Assembly (NCBI GenBank): GCA_964651435.1
Contig: CAZYVU010000043.1
Span: 1 to 22,550, forward strand
Origin: CAZYVU01 sp964651435
Lineage (GTDB): Bacteria; Desulfobacterota; Syntrophorhabdia; Syntrophorhabdales; CAYQXL01
Reading direction: 5' to 3'
DNA length: 22,550 nt
Notes under the pieces: generated by a model
Database searches by the model: none
Seen by the model: the letters and a program-made list of their open reading frames with translations, nothing else
Told to the model about the DNA's origin: nothing
Program-made: the position numbers and the translations under genes
Shown: positions 15,230-22,508 of the stretch, piece after piece
Position numbering within the stretch: the stretch's first letter is position 1
Layout of the letters: every line of letters begins with the position of its first letter

Positions 15230-16453
15230 ATGGGCACCTTTACCTACCGGGCGCGGGATGAAAGGGGATTGCTGGTGACGGGAACGCTGGAGGCGGACAG
15301 CCGGCAGGCCGTCTACAGCCAGCTCGACGGCATCGGCCTGCTGCCTGTGGAGGTCTCTGAGCCGAAAGGTACGGACCAGGGGCTCGGTGACTTTCTCATG
15401 AAATTTACGCCCGTCAAGTTCGACGACATGATCTTTTTTACCCGTCAGCTCCAGACCATCATACGGTCCGGCATTCCGTTGCTCACGGGGCTGGAGGCCA
15501 TCGAAGAGCAGACGGCCAACAAGCGGCTCAAGGCGGCCATCAACCAAGTGAGGAAGGATATCGACAAGGGGCAGAGCCTCTCCGATGCGCTGGCCAGGCA
15601 CAAAGGTATTTTTCCCGAAGCGTACATCGCCATGGTGAGGGCAGGCGAGGTGGGCGGCTCCCTTGAGGAGGTGCTTGACAGGCTTTCGTCACTTCTCGAT
15701 TTTCAGATGCGGACAAAAGAGATGCTCAAGGCGGCCATGCGCTACCCCGTCTTTGTGGTGGTGGCCCTTGTCGGGGCGTTCGCCGTGCTGGTGGCCTTTG
15801 TTATTCCCCGTTTCTCTGTAATGTTCAAGGGGATGAACGTGCAGCTTCCACTACCGACGAGGATCATGCTTTTAATAGGTGATATGGCACAACGCTACGG
15901 TCTATACGTCGTTCTGCTGGCCATAGCGGCCGCCATTGCCTTTGTGCTTTTCAAGAGGAGCCCGGCAGGGGCGCTGCTCATAGACCGGGTGAAGCTCAGG
16001 ATACCCATCATGGGCGCCATCATCATGAAGATCTGCATGAGCCGCTTTGCCGCCATGGCCGAGAACCTCGTGAAGGTGGGTGTGCCGATCGTTAAGACCC
16101 TTGAGATCGTCGAGAACACCATCGGCAACCGGTACATAGGGTCGAAGGTGGCCGAGATCGGCGGCAAGATCGAGAAGGGCAGGGCCATCGCCAAGTCGCT
16201 GAAGGAGACAGGCGTCTTTCCGCCCCTTGTCGTCCACCTTGTGGCCACGGGGGAGAATACGGGCTCGCTGGAGGAGATGCTGCGCGAGGTGTCCATACAC
16301 TACGACCGCGAGGTGACCTATTCCATCAACCGGCTTTCGGCCTGGGTGGAGCCTATCCTTGTGGGGTTTCTTTCCATCATGGTGCTTTTTCTCGCCCTTG
16401 CCATATTTCTCCCGTGGTGGAACATGATGGGGGCTATGAAGGGAGGAGGATGA
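15230..16453 (+). CDS. pilC: PilC/MshG inner-membrane platform protein
   Basis: The 407-residue polytopic protein has two GspF-type cytoplasmic domains (about 66-190 and 270-392). The repeated family pattern is visible in both halves: MVRAGEVGGSLEEVL (135-149) and LVATGENTGSLEEML (337-351). Membrane segments lie at about 173-193, 223-241 and 374-395. PilC is the platform that PilB and PilT turn to add or remove pilins. A 25-base gap follows pilB, with AGGA before the ATG. It ends directly in the GGAGGA that serves the kinase gene downstream. Length and arrangement are normal. Confidence 0.95.
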   Translation: MGTFTYRARDERGLLVTGTLEADSRQAVYSQLDGIGLLPVEVSEPKGTDQGLGDFLMKFTPVKFDDMIFFTRQLQTIIRSGIPLLTGLEAIEEQTANKRLKAAINQVRKDIDKGQSLSDALARHKGIFPEAYIAMVRAGEVGGSLEEVLDRLSSLLDFQMRTKEMLKAAMRYPVFVVVALVGAFAVLVAFVIPRFSVMFKGMNVQLPLPTRIMLLIGDMAQRYGLYVVLLAIAAAIAFVLFKRSPAGALLIDRVKLRIPIMGAIIMKICMSRFAAMAENLVKVGVPIVKTLEIVENTIGNRYIGSKVAEIGGKIEKGRAIAKSLKETGVFPPLVVHLVATGENTGSLEEMLREVSIHYDREVTYSINRLSAWVEPILVGFLSIMVLFLALAIFLPWWNMMGAMKGGG

Positions 16454-16460
16454 TGTTACG

Positions 16461-17504
16461 GTGAACCTTTTCTCTGATCCGGGAAACCTTCGCTACAGGC
16501 TGACGATCATCATCCCTGTGCTCGTTTTTCTGACGAGCCTGCTGTCCGCATTTGTGAGCCAGGCGGCGCACCCCCACAACAGCGGGGCCACCTATGCGAT
16601 GATTTTCGGGATAGCCCTTTTTGCCGCGGGCTGCGCCTTCCTTGTATGCCTGGGGCTGACGCGCCCCCTCCAGGCCCTTCTCAGGAAGGCGGCGGGTCTG
16701 GTCCGCCTCGAGACGAAGCCCTCGGAGAGAGGCCGGTTCATCGAGGTGTACAACCTGATGGAGAAGCTCACCACCTATCTCAAATCGCAGGGGATGGCGG
16801 GAGAGGAAGAAAAGGGCCTTCTTAAGGACATGGAAAGGCTCGACTATCTCTTGCCCCTGGGATACATGTCGCTGGCCGTTGCGCATGAGGTGAGAAATCC
16901 GCTGACGACGATCAGGGGCATGAGTGAGCTTCTCATGGGCAAGAAGCCGGAGCCCGATGAGCAGCGCTACCTGGAAACGATACTGGGCGCCGCCGGCAAG
17001 ATCGAGGCCTTTACCACCCAACTTCTGGACCTGACGGACGACGTGCTGGCGTCGGAGATGCTGGACCTGAACGGCCTCGTCGAGGAGGCCATGGCGGATT
17101 CAATGGCCCGGTTTCCGGGCATCACATGGCAGTTTCACAAGGGGGACCTTCCGTCTGTGACGGGCGACCGGACGAAGCTCTACCAGGTCTTTCAGAACAT
17201 CATTAAGAACGCCTTCGAAATGGAAGGTGAGGCGGGTCTGGTGGAGGTCTCATCGCGGGCGGAGGGCGATGCGGCTATTGTCACCGTCTACAACAGGAGC
17301 TCCCACATCGATCCGGGCGATGAGCAGACCATCTTCAAGCCTTTTTTTACCAAGAGGAAGGGCGGCAAGGGGCTCGGCCTCTTCATCAGCCTGAGGAATG
17401 TGAGGCTCCACGGGGGAACTATCGACGTCGTGAGCCAAAACCCGGGCGTGACGTTTGTCATAAAATTACCAACGGCAGGGGCAGGGCCCGAGAACGATCG
17501 TTGA
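16461..17504 (+). CDS. pilS: PilS-like membrane sensor histidine kinase
   Basis: The 347-residue kinase has two membrane segments (12-34 and 45-66) with a very short loop between them, and no visible PAS domain. The H box is VAHEVRNPLTTIRGM (140-154, phosphoacceptor His142) and the N box NIIKNAFE (246-253). The F/G2 region is IFKPFFTKRKGGKGLGL (291-307). The G1 box is degenerate: VYNRSSHID replaces the usual DNGxGI. It starts at GTG, with GGAGGAGG at the end of pilC about 11 bases upstream. It precedes a PilR-like regulator, and PilS senses pilin in the membrane in Pseudomonas, so a feedback role over the downstream pilin gene is likely. The symbol rests mainly on context. Confidence 0.85.
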   Translation: MNLFSDPGNLRYRLTIIIPVLVFLTSLLSAFVSQAAHPHNSGATYAMIFGIALFAAGCAFLVCLGLTRPLQALLRKAAGLVRLETKPSERGRFIEVYNLMEKLTTYLKSQGMAGEEEKGLLKDMERLDYLLPLGYMSLAVAHEVRNPLTTIRGMSELLMGKKPEPDEQRYLETILGAAGKIEAFTTQLLDLTDDVLASEMLDLNGLVEEAMADSMARFPGITWQFHKGDLPSVTGDRTKLYQVFQNIIKNAFEMEGEAGLVEVSSRAEGDAAIVTVYNRSSHIDPGDEQTIFKPFFTKRKGGKGLGLFISLRNVRLHGGTIDVVSQNPGVTFVIKLPTAGAGPENDR

Positions 17505-17613
17505 GCAGGGTGGCATTTGCGTTGAATTATGGTTCCCTTCAGTGTAATATCGTCATGCCGGACTTGATCCGGCATCCAGTGCGACAAAGACCTAATTATT
17601 GGTGGGGTAATGT
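17505..17613 (+). other. intergenic spacer between kinase and regulator genes, with a weak sigma-54-like motif
   Basis: This 109-base spacer has no gene. It carries the palindromic repeat listed separately. TGGCATTTGCGTTGAA at 17511-17526 resembles a sigma-54 site, but the -12 element reads TTGAA rather than TTGCA, so I do not call it a promoter. GGTGGGG at 17601-17607 is the ribosome site of pilR. Confidence 0.5.
17555..17575. repeat. REP-like palindromic intergenic repeat
   Basis: Perfect 8-base arms ATGCCGGA (17555-17562) and TCCGGCAT (17568-17575) flank a 5-base loop. The surrounding sequence CGTCATGCCGGACTTGATCC is a widely scattered intergenic repeat in proteobacterial genomes; its reverse reading gives the familiar spurious peptide WMPDQVRHDD. 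The hairpin could dampen read-through or stabilise the kinase mRNA end. Confidence 0.7.
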
Positions 17614-18951
17614 ATGCCGGGCCAAGCAGCCAAGATAATCATCGTTGAAGACGACCCCGGCGTCCGCTTTTTCCTGGAGGAGGCCCTGAAGTCGGAGGGT
17701 TACGCGCTTGCCTCCTTCGAGTCCTTTGAGGCCGCACTCCCGTCCATCTCCGAAAGCAACCTGCTCATGATCATGGACATCAACCTCCCCGGCATAAACG
17801 GCCTGCAGGCAATCGACGAGGTTAAGAAGAAGAGCACCGTTCCCATCGTCATCATCACGGCCTACGGCACGAAAAAGAACGCCCTGGAGGCCATAGAGCG
17901 CGGGGCCACGGACTTTTTCACAAAACCCGTTGCCCTGGGCGAGCTGAAGGTGATGGTAAAAAGGCTTGTGGAGGCGCGGAAGCTTAAGCGGGAGGCGGAG
18001 AAGCTGAGGTCCGAGGACGTGACGGCCAAGAGCTTCCACGGCATCATCGGCTCTACGGAGCCGATGCGGCGCATATTCGAGACGGTGGAAAAGACGGCGC
18101 GAAGCGATCTTGCCTTTCTCGTTACGGGAGAAACGGGCACGGGCAAGGAGGAGATCGCCCGCCTGGTGCACCTGCTCTCGGGGCGGGACGGAGAAATGGT
18201 CGTGGTGAACTGCGCGGCTATTCCCGACAACCTGTTGGAGAGCGAGGTCTTCGGCTATGAAAAGGGGGCCTTTACGGGGGCCCAGCAGGTGAAACCCGGC
18301 AAGTTCGAGCTTGCCGAGAGGGGCACCATGGTCTTCGACGAGATCGGGGAGATGAGCCCCTCCCTCCAGGCCAAGCTGCTCCGTGTCATCGAGACGAAAG
18401 AGGTGGAGCGCCTGGGCGACGTAAGGAAGAGGAAGGCCGACGTGCGGGTGATCGCCACGACGAACAGGGAGCTGCAGAAAGAGATGCGCGACGGCAGATT
18501 CCGCGAAGACCTCTTCTACCGCATCTCGCAGATGCACGTCGCCATCCCCCCCTTGAGGGAGAGAAGGGACGACATCCCGCTCCTTGTCGAATATTTCCTC
18601 GTCAGGGAGACGCCGAACGGCGCCTCTCCTGTCCNNNNNNNNNNGGCGTACCGATGGCCGGGCAATGTGCGGGAGCTGCTCAATGTCGTCAAGCGGGCCT
18701 CGGTGCTCTGCGAAAACAGCCTCATTACCGTCGACGACCTCCCGCTGCACCTGAAGGAGGGCGAGCTGGCCAGGGAAGACTTCCGGAGCGACCGGTCCCT
18801 GGACGAGGCCATATCGGAGTTCGAGCGGCGACTCCTCGTCGATGCGCTGAACAAGTGCGGCCGGTCCCAGGCCAAGGCGGCCAAGCTCCTCGGCATCTCG
18901 GAGCGGAGCATGTGGTACAGGGTGAAGAAGTATAGTCTTGAGGCATCATGA
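17614..18951 (+). CDS. pilR: PilR-like NtrC-family sigma-54 response regulator (contains a 10-N gap)
   Basis: The receiver domain (5-120) has the acidic pocket E12-D13-D14, phosphoacceptor D55 in MDINLPG, T82 and K104. The AAA+ sigma-54 activation domain has Walker A GETGTGKE (172-179), the GAFTGA loop that touches sigma-54 (218-223), Walker B VFDEIGEM (240-247) and the arginine-finger segment REDLFYR. A Fis-type helix-turn-helix ends the protein (SQAKAAKLLGISERSMWYRVKK). Ten N bases at 18635-18644 fall just before YRWPGNVREL. About ten residues seem missing there compared with relatives, so the true gap is probably longer. The ATG has GGTGGGG 6 bases upstream. It should activate the sigma-54 promoter just downstream, ahead of the pilin gene. 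Confidence 0.93.
   Translation: MPGQAAKIIIVEDDPGVRFFLEEALKSEGYALASFESFEAALPSISESNLLMIMDINLPGINGLQAIDEVKKKSTVPIVIITAYGTKKNALEAIERGATDFFTKPVALGELKVMVKRLVEARKLKREAEKLRSEDVTAKSFHGIIGSTEPMRRIFETVEKTARSDLAFLVTGETGTGKEEIARLVHLLSGRDGEMVVVNCAAIPDNLLESEVFGYEKGAFTGAQQVKPGKFELAERGTMVFDEIGEMSPSLQAKLLRVIETKEVERLGDVRKRKADVRVIATTNRELQKEMRDGRFREDLFYRISQMHVAIPPLRERRDDIPLLVEYFLVRETPNGASPVXXXXAYRWPGNVRELLNVVKRASVLCENSLITVDDLPLHLKEGELAREDFRSDRSLDEAISEFERRLLVDALNKCGRSQAKAAKLLGISERSMWYRVKKYSLEAS
18635..18644. other. assembly gap (10 N) inside pilR
   Basis: Ten unknown bases interrupt the sensor-2 approach of the AAA+ domain. The segment between YFLVRE and YRWPGNVREL is shorter than in typical NtrC-family proteins, so bases are probably missing beyond the ten shown. 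Confidence 0.99.
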
Positions 18952-18979
18952 GAAAAAAAGCTGCACGGCTTGTAGGGTG

Positions 18980-18988
18980 TGCTACAAT
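18980..18988 (+). promoter_or_regulatory. possible extended -10 sigma-70 promoter upstream of pilA
   Basis: TGCTACAAT matches the extended -10 form (TGn followed by a 5-of-6 TATAAT match). No good -35 hexamer lies 16-18 bases upstream, as expected for some extended -10 promoters. It lies 127 bases before the pilin ATG and could give basal transcription beside the sigma-54 promoter. Confidence 0.35.
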
Positions 18989-19047
18989 AAATGATGGAAG
19001 CGAGGCGGTGGGCCGGAAATAGACAGTGATAATTGGGAGAGTTTTTC

Positions 19048-19063
19048 TGGCACTAAAGTTGCA
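19048..19063 (+). promoter_or_regulatory. sigma-54 promoter of the pilin gene
   Basis: TGGCACTAAAGTTGCA is a consensus -24/-12 element: TGGCAC, a 5-base spacer, then TTGCA, with GG at 19049-19050 and GC at 19061-19062. Transcription should begin near 19075, giving a 5' leader of about 40 bases that contains GGAGG at 19104-19108. It lies directly between the PilR-like activator gene and the pilin gene, as in Pseudomonas and Geobacter, where PilR drives pilA with sigma-54. One GACA, the complement of the TGTC half-site described for PilR, is seen at 19022-19025. Confidence 0.88.
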
Positions 19064-19114
19064 TGAACCCAAAGCAGTGATGAATTGAAACTGAAACAAA
19101 AAAGGAGGAGCATC

Positions 19115-19489
19115 ATGAAAAAGATTCGCAACGCAAAAGGTTTTACGCTTATCGAACTGATCATCATTATCGTCATCCTGGGTATCCTGGCGGCAGTGGC
19201 AATCCCCAAATACCTTGATATTAAAAAAGATGCTGTGGATGCAACAGCAAAGGGTGTAATAGGAGCGCTTTCGGGTGCTGAAAACATTCTCTTTGCGAAA
19301 TATCTAATGAATAATGCTAACTCGTACGAAAATGGAGATGTAGTCACTGCTGCAAATATTTCCGGCGGGGCTACTGCAACGATAGTAGGTACTTCGGGTA
19401 CCATCACGGTTGGAACAGAGACCAGAGCTTTTACTATTTCTGCTCGGGCAACGGACACTCCTGCTGCTTATTATCCTGGGACGTGGTAA
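19115..19489 (+). CDS. pilA: type IV major pilin (PilA/MshA-like)
   Basis: The 124-residue prepilin has a short basic leader (MKKIRNAKG^) and the classical helix FTLIELIIIIVILGILAAVA followed by IPKYL. Glu is at mature position 5 and Pro at position 22. The mature protein is only 115 residues, has no cysteine and ends in a Thr/Gly/Ala-rich beta region. The helix continuation (KGVIGALSGAENILFAKYL) resembles MshA-type pilins. The ATG at 19115 has GGAGG 6 bases upstream; the frame also opens at a TTG (19085) without a ribosome site. It has its own sigma-54 promoter and a hairpin terminator, as expected for an abundant fibre subunit. It is clearly AT-richer than the assembly genes upstream. Confidence 0.94.
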   Translation: MKKIRNAKGFTLIELIIIIVILGILAAVAIPKYLDIKKDAVDATAKGVIGALSGAENILFAKYLMNNANSYENGDVVTAANISGGATATIVGTSGTITVGTETRAFTISARATDTPAAYYPGTW

Positions 19490-19528
19490 GCTATCTCCTG
19501 GCCTGTTATAGATAAACTTAGAAATTGG

Positions 19529-19558
19529 GCCAAGGAGGGGCATTAGCTCCTCCTTGGC
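19529..19558 (+). terminator. hairpin terminator after pilA
   Basis: GCCAAGGAGG (19529-19538) pairs perfectly with CCTCCTTGGC (19549-19558). Three more inner pairs, one of them G-U, extend the stem to 13 pairs around an ATTA loop. The run of T after it is poor, so termination may be partial and allow some read-through into the next gene. It lies 39 bases after the pilin stop. Confidence 0.75.
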
Positions 19559-19579
19559 ATCCTTGCATTTATCCCACTC

Positions 19580-21910
19580 GTGGGTAGCATAAGAAAGACA
19601 CTCTATCCATTCCTGCTAATTCTACTTAGCATCGTTTTCTTGAACAAGGCCCTCCGTGGAGGATATGTCTTCATGGAGAGGGATTTGTCGGTCTTCTTTT
19701 TCCCTCCTCGCTTTCACTGGGTGAGCCTTGTTAAGTCTTTCGAGTTTCCTTTCTGGAACAGTCACAATTATTCAGGCATTCCACTGCTGGCAACCCTCCA
19801 GCCCGGTGTTTTGTATCCCCCACAATTGTTGTATTTCATATTACCCTTCCCGGTGGCGTGGAACTGGACCATTGTGGGTCATTTTTTCTTTGCTGGAATA
19901 AGTTTGTATGTATTTCTGCGGTACCTGCAAGTTTCTCGCGAAGGTTCTCTTGTGGGCGGGGTTGTATTCATGTTGTCTGGCTATTTGTTGTCTATTCATA
20001 GCCTCCTCTCGCACTTACTGGCGGTGCCGTGGGTTCCTCTGGTGGTTATGTTTTTCTTGAGATACTGTAGTAGTGGGGACATGAAGCAGGGAGTATTCTG
20101 TGCCCTGCTCTTATCGATGGAGATTCTTGCGGGCGCCCCAGAGATTGCGTTGGTTAACATCTTCGCACTCGTATGCTTGAGCTGCTCTGGGACATCGTTT
20201 ATGGAATATGGCTTAGCAGGGTTCGCTGGGCATCTGAGAATGGCAGGTAAACGTTTATTAAAACTATCGATCATCCTTCTCCTATTTCTACTTATCGCTG
20301 CCATCCAGCTGGTGCCATTCTTGGAGTTAAAGATGCAGAGTATCCGCGCAAACGGTCTGTCGTTTCAAGAAGCAGTAACGTGGTCGTTCGCGTGGCGGGA
20401 TTTTGCCCTGTTCTTTCTTCCCGACCTATTTGGCAACCGTCAGACGTTAGAGAAATACTGGTCAAGTCAGTCTTGGCTGAAAACGGTCTATTTAGGTATT
20501 GTTCCTTTTGCTTTCTCGATATTCTATTTCGTTTCAAAAGACAGGAAGAGAGCTATATTTGGTCTGTTTATTTTGTGCTCTTTACTTCTCGCTCTTGGAG
20601 GAAACACCCCTTTATACAGATTTCTTCATAGTGTACCCCCTTTCAACAGCATCAGGTATCCGGTTAAGTTTCTCTCTCTGTTTTTCTTTGCGATCTCAGT
20701 CTCAGCAGCTCTGGGGTTTGATTGTGTTCGAAAAGGTGTTCAGGAGAAGGACAGCGCCTGTAGCGTGATAGTAAAGTGCTTCTTCTATTTGGGGTTTTTT
20801 TGTGCGCTGTTATGGGGTGCAGTCAATGTGTTTGAATCGGAAACCGTACAATTCTTGGAGGGTCTTGGAGTTGTCCCACCTCAGTTTAACATCCTAGAAT
20901 ACAATCTGCATAATTTCAAACGACTTCTTTTGATGTGCTTTATTTTTGGAGTTTTGATTCTGCTATATCTGAGGGTTCGCCGCAAACCAATTGGGAATGC
21001 TCTACTTATTTCTATCCTCACCATCGATCTTTTTCTTGGAAATTATGGATTTTACATGGTTGCCCCTTGGCGTAGCTACTCAGATGCATCCGGGCTCGTC
21101 ACAGCCCTACCGAGCCCCGCACAAACAGAGCGATTCTTCGTGACACCGAAGACAAAAGAATTTCTCGAACACTTGCCCATGGGGCAAGAGCTTATAGAGC
21201 CTGCATATGCCTCTCTTTTCGGCACGTTTTCGGTTGATGGCGCCGAGGTCATCCGGATTCGGCACCATGAAGCATTTATAAAATTGCTCCAAAGAGCTTC
21301 ATCCCTTGAGGCTGCAAGGGCATTAATTGATATGGCAGGCATACGGTACTTGATTACGACATACCCCATTGATGACCCAGCGTTTGAGTTGCTTTCGAGC
21401 GGAGTAGTCAATGGACAGAGAATCTATGCTAGTGACTACTCGGCCCACGGCGTTCGATTCGCCCTTTTCTCTGACGTTATCTTTGTTAAGAGCGATGCCG
21501 AAATGGTTGAGGCAGTTGCCCGAGAAACCTTTGATCCCAGGCGCCAACTCGTTCTACTGTCCCACGAGAAGATGGATAGCCGTATCGCAACTCACATGGA
21601 GTCGGTAGTGAGCCTCGTTTCTTACTCCGCGAACGAGGTTGTGTTGGCCTGTTTTGCTGGTCAAAACAGTTTTCTGTATATTAGTGACACATGGTATCCC
21701 GGCTGGAGGGCATACGTTGACGGCAAGGAGACAAAGATATACAGGGCCAACGTGGCGTTTAGGGCAGTAGAGGTGCCTGCCGGCAAACATACGGTTATCT
21801 TTCGGTATGTTCCGATGTCCTTCTATTTGGGCCTTTGCTTAACGACTATCGGCCTGCTCCTTTGTTGTTTCTTTGTCTGGCGCGAGAGAAGAAGGAGGCG
21901 GAGTGGCTGA
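19580..21910 (+). CDS. YfhO-family polytopic membrane protein (GT-C-type glycosyltransferase candidate)
   Basis: The 776-residue protein has many hydrophobic segments (first at 7-24, then repeatedly through about 490), a long soluble part (about 500-745) and a last membrane segment (about 750-770). Family marks are FMERDLSVFFFPP near the start, PPFNSIRYPVKFLSLF (353-368), and the C-terminal DTWYPGWRAYVDG followed by VEVPAGKHTVIFRYVP. YfhO proteins belong to the GT-C group of polyprenyl-phosphate-sugar users; the Bacillus member acts in lipoteichoic acid glycosylation. The GTG start at 19580 is the first possible start and leads into the first membrane helix, but no Shine-Dalgarno is seen. Base composition is clearly lower in GC than the pilus assembly genes. 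Its place right after pilA suggests pilin modification, which is inference. Confidence 0.85.
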   Translation: MGSIRKTLYPFLLILLSIVFLNKALRGGYVFMERDLSVFFFPPRFHWVSLVKSFEFPFWNSHNYSGIPLLATLQPGVLYPPQLLYFILPFPVAWNWTIVGHFFFAGISLYVFLRYLQVSREGSLVGGVVFMLSGYLLSIHSLLSHLLAVPWVPLVVMFFLRYCSSGDMKQGVFCALLLSMEILAGAPEIALVNIFALVCLSCSGTSFMEYGLAGFAGHLRMAGKRLLKLSIILLLFLLIAAIQLVPFLELKMQSIRANGLSFQEAVTWSFAWRDFALFFLPDLFGNRQTLEKYWSSQSWLKTVYLGIVPFAFSIFYFVSKDRKRAIFGLFILCSLLLALGGNTPLYRFLHSVPPFNSIRYPVKFLSLFFFAISVSAALGFDCVRKGVQEKDSACSVIVKCFFYLGFFCALLWGAVNVFESETVQFLEGLGVVPPQFNILEYNLHNFKRLLLMCFIFGVLILLYLRVRRKPIGNALLISILTIDLFLGNYGFYMVAPWRSYSDASGLVTALPSPAQTERFFVTPKTKEFLEHLPMGQELIEPAYASLFGTFSVDGAEVIRIRHHEAFIKLLQRASSLEAARALIDMAGIRYLITTYPIDDPAFELLSSGVVNGQRIYASDYSAHGVRFALFSDVIFVKSDAEMVEAVARETFDPRRQLVLLSHEKMDSRIATHMESVVSLVSYSANEVVLACFAGQNSFLYISDTWYPGWRAYVDGKETKIYRANVAFRAVEVPAGKHTVIFRYVPMSFYLGLCLTTIGLLLCCFFVWRERRRRRSG

Positions 21911-22508
21911 GAATGTGACGCGGGGCACCGGTCTCCTGGAGGTGTTACTTGCCAAGAAGAGAACTGGGCTTGCAAACCGCCTTATCCCCGATTCGCTTAG
22001 GTCTGGCGCCATTCTCGACGTCGGCTGCGGGATGTTCCCCTTCTTTCTCGTTAACACTCGTTTTGAGCGGCGGTACGGTATCGATCAGGTCGTGAGCGAA
22101 GCGGACTCAAAGCGGGCCGAAAGCATTGGCATCCGCCTAAGGGGCTGCAACATAGAGGCAGGGGAGGGGCTGCCCTTTGAGGACGCGACCTTTGATGTCA
22201 TTACCATGCTTGCCGTGCTTGAGCATATCTCTGTTCCGAGGCTGGCCTCTGTGCTGCGTGAAGTTAGGCGCGTGCTTAATCAGCAGGGCCTTTTCATCAT
22301 TACGACGCCGGCGCCGTGGACGGACGGGCTGCTAAGGATGCTGGCGGCCCTTCGGCTCGTAAGCCCCGTGGAGATTGCCGAACACAAGGGTGCCTACGGG
22401 CCGGAAGCCATCAGGACGCTTCTTACCGAGGCGGGCTTCGAAGCCGGCAACATAGAGACGGGCTACTTCGAGCTCGGCATGAACGTCTGGGCCCGCGCTC
22501 TCAAATAA
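21903..22508 (+). CDS. class I SAM-dependent methyltransferase
   Basis: The 201-residue protein has the SAM-binding motif I ILDVGCGMFP (37-46), an acidic residue after the second strand (YGIDQ, 58-62), and the motif LPFEDATFDVITMLAVLEHI (90-109), typical of Methyltransf_11-type enzymes. The rest (EVRRVLNQQGLFIITTPAPW) completes the Rossmann fold. The GTG at 21903 was chosen because GGAGG lies 4 bases upstream; the frame opens earlier at a TTG (21873) without a ribosome site. It overlaps the YfhO gene by 8 bases, so the two are coupled. Its GC content is back to the level of the pilus genes. Substrate unknown; methylation of a sugar or a lipid-linked glycan would fit the context. Confidence 0.88.
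   Translation: MAENVTRGTGLLEVLLAKKRTGLANRLIPDSLRSGAILDVGCGMFPFFLVNTRFERRYGIDQVVSEADSKRAESIGIRLRGCNIEAGEGLPFEDATFDVITMLAVLEHISVPRLASVLREVRRVLNQQGLFIITTPAPWTDGLLRMLAALRLVSPVEIAEHKGAYGPEAIRTLLTEAGFEAGNIETGYFELGMNVWARALK

Noticed and set aside
17596..18750. 384-codon open frame on the minus strand
   Set aside because: Antisense to pilR and crosses the N gap; composition-driven shadow frame.
18952..19114. GEMM-type riboswitch in the pilin leader, as seen ahead of some pilin genes
   Set aside because: No conserved GEMM core is seen, and the leader from the sigma-54 start is only about 40 bases.
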